In this document: one piece after another, positions 59,901 through 64,000 of the stretch
Numbering within the stretch: position 1 is the first letter of the stretch
Layout of the letters: the number at the start of each line of letters is the position of its first letter
NCBI GenBank assembly: GCA_013396655.1
Contig: WBMV01000026.1
Span: 148,801 to 212,800, forward strand
DNA length: 64,000 nt
Source of the DNA: Campylorhamphus procurvoides
Taxonomy: Eukaryota > Chordata > Aves > Passeriformes > Dendrocolaptidae
Direction: 5' to 3'
Translations under genes and position numbers: made by a program
Notes under the pieces: generated by a model
The model's input: only the letters and a program-made list of their open reading frames with translations
Database searches by the model: none
Told to the model about the DNA's origin: nothing

Positions 59901-60720
59901 GAAGATCAGTCATGCCTGGCAGTCTTCCCCTCCAGAAGCATGTGACTAAATTTCAATTCTATTAAAATGAAGCATAACTATTTCATTATGAAGCAGTTTA
60001 AAATAATTTTAAAAAATTTAAAACAAAACAAACCTCTAAAATATAGCACACATATTCTTGCTGAAAGCAGTTGTACTCCTCCAGCCTGCCTTAATTTATC
60101 ATTTTACTTTTCCCAAACCAACTTGAGAAAAGGCAAGATCAGAATTTTAGAGACCCTGGTGACACTCTCAGACTGACACCTTCATTTCATTACAAAGCTC
60201 ATGTGCTGATTTCATTTCTAGAAAGCAGTTTGGGCCGTTTGAAATCTATTATAAGCAAATATATAATTGTCACAATTGAAATTTCAAAGAAAGTAAATAC
60301 TTTGAATGAGAATAATTTTCTGAAATCCTAGATAGGTAAATCATGAACTATTTCCCTAACTTTAAGAAGTGTTAGCATAAAGTAGGGAAAAAAACCCAAA
60401 CCATAAACTTGCTTATTTTCACTTTTCTCAGTGACCAAAATACAAACATTTAAGTAACATCACGATCATTTAGTTACGCCCATGGAAGTGTTTCATTCTT
60501 CATCGTTTCTTCTTGTTAGACATGGTGAGTATAAAGCAATCCCTCACTCAGAAAAGAGCACTTTCAAATTTTCCATGAAGAAGTCGTTTTAAAAGAAAAT
60601 TTATTCTACATTTCTATGCTGACTTCTCCAAGGCCACTTAGGGTTATATATTGGTAGACCTTAACACATCAGGAGAGAAGAGCTTAGCAGCATCTTTGCA
60701 GCCTTTGGGCAATCAGAAAG

Positions 60721-61317
60721 ATGGCTGAGAGGAGGAATGAGCCTGCAGAATGTTTGTGCTGTGGAGAATTAAGGACTGGAACAATAACATCAAAGACGTT
60801 CACTGCTTCATGTGCGCCCATAGCATCTTGTACATGTGTTTCAGTGGAAACAGCTGAGCACACATCCAGCGGATCAGGGCCCGTGCTGGCAGTCAGCAAG
60901 CAGACAAGCGTGGGAATCAGAAGAAACAGCGGCTCTCTTTGCCTGACTGGGGCACCTGGAAATGTCAGATGGAGACCTCTGTCAACACGCTGTACTCCTG
61001 CGCTCTTGTCAGCCAAGAGGGAGGGTGAGACAAGGGCAAAGCAGTACAATCCAGACAGACCTGACAAAACAGAGCAGCAGGTATTCCATACGCACACCCC
61101 AATGTGTTCCGACAGCATGGATCAGGGGAAGCTGCCCCACAAAGCAAACGCAAATGCCAGAGAAAGATCAACAACTCCACTCACAAGTGCAAAGTGCATT
61201 TTGGAAAAGACTCGATCCAGCACGGCACAGAAGAGGCTGAGGTACAGAGTGACAGACTGTGGGAGTTCAGCAGTTTGTTACTCATTCAGTAAGATGTTAC
61301 CCAAAACAGAGGAATGA
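60721..61317 (+). other. 198-codon open frame, unrecognised, probably not a gene
   Basis: This is the longest open frame in the window. It starts with an ATG in a good translation context (A at -3, G at +4) and ends in TGA. The predicted protein begins MAERRNEPAECLCCGELRTG, with Cys at residues 11, 13, 14, 31, 37 and 39. It has no signal peptide or membrane helix, and is Ser/Thr/Arg-rich. I recognise no family. Against coding: the island is GC-richer and poor in stops in several frames at once (144 codons minus at 60684-61118, 92 codons plus at 60962-61240). No splice or promoter context was identified. It could be a lineage-specific frame, an exon of a non-coding RNA, or a composition effect. 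Confidence 0.2.
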
Positions 61318-62401
61318 AAAAAGTGTCTGAAGAGCAATGTTTTGCTTTAGAGCTATGCAAGCGTGGGGTACTTTGCCTCTTATACTTCAGAACCCATAAA
61401 TATACTAGAAGTCCTATAAATATATTTCCCTAACTAGATTTTATTAAAAGAAATAAAATTTTGATGAAGTATTAAAAAGCTTTCGCCACTCTCCTCTTCT
61501 TTCTGCTTGTCTGATATGTGAGTCTAATAAAGCTTCAGTGACAACTATTCCAACTCAGTTATAGACTGTACAGAAATAGGCCTAGTAATAAATCCAGCCG
61601 TTACAGATAAGGATGCACTAAAATGACAAGCTCCTACAAATCTGACATTTTCCCGTTGTTATTGGGGTAGTCAGCTTACACCCACCATCAACGGATAGAC
61701 ACTCCAGTGACTCCAATGTCCTCTACCATGATGTATTAGCCAGCAAGAAAGGTAAAAAAAAAAAGTGCTTGTCCTTTTGGAAAACAGTAAAAGGCAGATA
61801 TACATTACCCAACAAAGTTGCACTTTTGAGAATTTTAGATTTTAAAATCAAAACCACTACTTCCAGAAAGTATTCCTTACCATAGAGTTGAGTTTGGGTT
61901 TCTTATCTCTTCTCTCTTGCTATGCATTTAATGTCTTACTGTTTTCTGCATTACTTTTGTCAAATGAAATATCTTTAAACTAAGTACACTAGAATTGCAT
62001 CCATACAGCATATATGTGCACATATGTGTATGAAGATATACATGCCAAAATAAGGCTTTTCCTATATGATATCACATGCCCTAGAAAAGGCCCTATTCCT
62101 GACACTTCAGCAGGATAACATACCTCAAGAGCTACTGTCCAAGTTCTGCAGCACGCCTCTGCTGTGAGGATGGCAGAGCTGGCATGCAGAACCAAACGCT
62201 GTGCCAGGTCTGTCAAAGTCTGCCTCAAATGTAATTCAGCGACTTCTAAAAAATCATACATTTTTTGGAGCGAGAGCAAAATTATACCACAATGACCTGG
62301 TCTCATTTCATGGCTGTTCTTTCTGTGTCCTGAAACCTGTCTGTATGAATATGGTGTCATAACTTTCTGTGGAAGCAAGTCGGCTTTTTCCTGAAAAACA
62401 A

Positions 62402-62420
62402 ACACACACACATACACACA
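62402..62420 (+). repeat. (AC)n microsatellite, interrupted
   Basis: AC units with one T interruption. Confidence 0.85.
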
Positions 62421-63600
62421 AATATCTTCTCAGGTAATGATTTATTTGAAATATATTCTGTGGACAAATCTTAATATTTTTGTCCTGGCAAAGCCCATCT
62501 TTAGAAGAGTAAAAATAGCAAGAGAGGACATATAAGGCACACTTTCCCTTTCCTCATTCTTAATTTTTCTTCTAGATTAAAAACCCACAATATGTTGCAG
62601 CCTTCTATAGGGCACATGCAAACTTCAGTCACTAGGTAGTACTATCCAGTTATAAATTTTGCATAGCAAGCTCAGTAGATGCACTTAAAATAGCCTTGAT
62701 TATTATCTTTATGTTAAATAACACCATTTGTAACTTCTCTGTTGTCCATCAGACAGCTAAATGAAATTGCAGATGACATATTTCTGTTTCTGCGGTAGTT
62801 CACTGAAATCCTAGTCCTGTTCAAGGGTTGTCTTTAAACTAATTTATCATCATCTGCTATTATAAGAGTCTCCAAAGCCACAAAGTTTCATCAATTTCCA
62901 GTGTACTTTAGGCAGGGAAAGACGCTATTTGATCTCTTGGTCTAATGTTACACCTAGTCAAAAGTCTCTTTAAACAACGCACTAGAATCAGGCAAACATT
63001 GCCACAGGCAATCAGCACACAGTAAAGTCCCCCAAAGCCCTAAAGGATCAAGGCTCTATCTGATGCTCTTCTATTTTAATATGTGGTAACAAAGGATGGC
63101 AAAATACCTCCAAGTCTCCCATTACCTACATCAGGAAAAAAATGGCAGCAGAGACATATTTTGCCCCTTCAAACCTGGTGATTTTTCCTTTCCTCACTGA
63201 CTTTAGAGTCTCCAAGTCAAGTTATTGTATGAAGATGTAGGATCCCCTACCTTTGTTTTATCTCTTGTATTTTTCTCCCTTTAATGGTCTACTAGTGGTA
63301 ACAAAACGCATCAGCACTCTTCTCTATTGCAGTCTTTAAATGGCCTTAAAATGCTGGACTTTAAACTTCTTGTGTCAGAAAGGTTACAGTATTGTAGCTT
63401 TTTGGCTTTGTCCCTGGTGTAAATGCTCACAGAATAGTCACCATAGAGTAAAAGTTCCAAAAAAAGCATCCACTAGACATACCTACCATAGATAAACCAA
63501 ACTGACTGTCATAGTCCAAAATTTAAGTCTTGGAAGGGATGCCTCAAAAGCAATGATTAATACATACTGCTTAAAAACAAAGAAACAAAACTCCCAAACC

Positions 63601-63773
63601 AAACTCTCCAGGAAAGTGGTTACAGCACCAAATAAATCAAGAGTCCAAGAAGCATTTGGACAATGCTCTCTGACATATGGTGTGATTCTTGGAGTGTCCT
63701 GCACAGGGCCAGGAGTTGGACTCGATGATCCTGATGGGTCCTTTTGAACTCAGTATATTCCCTGATTCTATGA
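63601..63773 (+). mobile_element. CR1 LINE 3' end, plus strand
   Basis: Clear CR1 end: 'ggaaagtggttacagcacca' (end of ORF2), 'agaagcatttggacaatgct', 'atggtgtgattcttggagtg', 'cagggccaggagttggactc', 'gatgatcctgatgggtcc' and the terminal 'gattctatga'. This variant, with 'ggccaggagttggactcgatgatcc', is a different subfamily from the copy at 15.5 kb. The 5' side is truncated near 63590. A 64-codon frame over it is leftover ORF2 and UTR reading, not a gene. Confidence 0.93.
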
Positions 63774-64000
63774 AAAAAAGTTGAGAGCCCAAAAGGTCTG
63801 TCAGGAAGTGTTATTTAAAAAAAATTAAAAATTTTGGATACTTAGCCAAACTTTTCTAATTCTAGCTATGTCAGGATTGCTGAGAAGAAACTAAAAATCT
63901 CTCACTGACCCTTTCAAGATTTGTTTATGTTTGTGGAACATCCCCTTTATCTTATTATGTTTTCCTTCTTTCATAAGAAACAAAACAAAACCAAACAAAC
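63774..64000. other. AT-rich end of window with A+C tract
   Basis: AT-rich anonymous sequence ending in an A+C tract (about 63976-64000, AAAC/CCAAAC units) that runs off the window, so its full length is unknown. Confidence 0.6.

Larger units (their letters stand above)
56744..63600. other. Non-coding DNA with one stop-poor island
   Basis: Anonymous apart from the 60.7-61.3 kb island. The frame at 58206-58490 on the minus strand begins with GTG, not ATG, has no recognisable domain and overlaps a plus-strand frame, so it is not called. A G9 run lies near 58178. A CA-type repeat lies at 62402-62420. Confidence 0.5.

Overview
This window looks like non-coding nuclear DNA from a bird. The main evidence is several 3' ends of CR1 LINE retrotransposons, with the typical avian ending (a 'ggtcccttccaacccaa' type block followed by 'attctatga' octamers). 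The DNA is AT-rich and CpG-poor, introns or gene desert in character, with short simple repeats. There are no bacterial operons, no tRNA or rRNA genes, no CRISPR array, and no open reading frame I can assign to a known protein family. I cannot name the species or locus from sequence alone. Layout. 1-7.7 kb is anonymous AT-rich DNA with small direct repeats. 7.7-8.07 kb holds an old, diverged CR1 on the minus strand. 9.6-9.8 kb resembles the 3' half of a MIR-type SINE. 13.8-14.3 kb is a GC-richer patch with a 9-bp hairpin. 15.5-15.9 kb is the best preserved CR1 (minus strand), whose ORF2 end has lost an internal segment but stays open. 16.7 kb has an 11-bp hairpin. 21.84-22.23 kb is a retroviral-type LTR with TATA box, polyadenylation signal, three inverted CCAAT boxes and a possible degraded primer-binding site. 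22.7, 30.2 and 63.6 kb carry plus-strand CR1 ends; 45.05 kb carries a minus-strand end; 56.6 kb carries an older, L3-like CR1 tail. 23.75 and 50.75 kb look like two more MIR-type SINEs in opposite orientations. A+C-rich low-complexity tracts recur, mostly on the plus strand, at 3.3, 29.8, 33.3, 42.6, 49.6 and 64.0 kb. Stop-poor, GC-richer islands at 33.0, 46.9, 51.5 and 60.7-61.3 kb hold the longest open frames, including one of 198 codons at 60.7 kb, but these are open on both strands and none is recognisable. I see no gene network or new biological system that I can support. The items worth a second look are: a 39-nt in-frame exon-like segment with strong splice sites at 36.87 kb, a protein-like short frame on the minus strand at 41.3-41.5 kb, the 198-codon frame at 60.7 kb, and the LTR with its short internal stub. 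All repeat family assignments come from remembered consensus patterns, not from a search.
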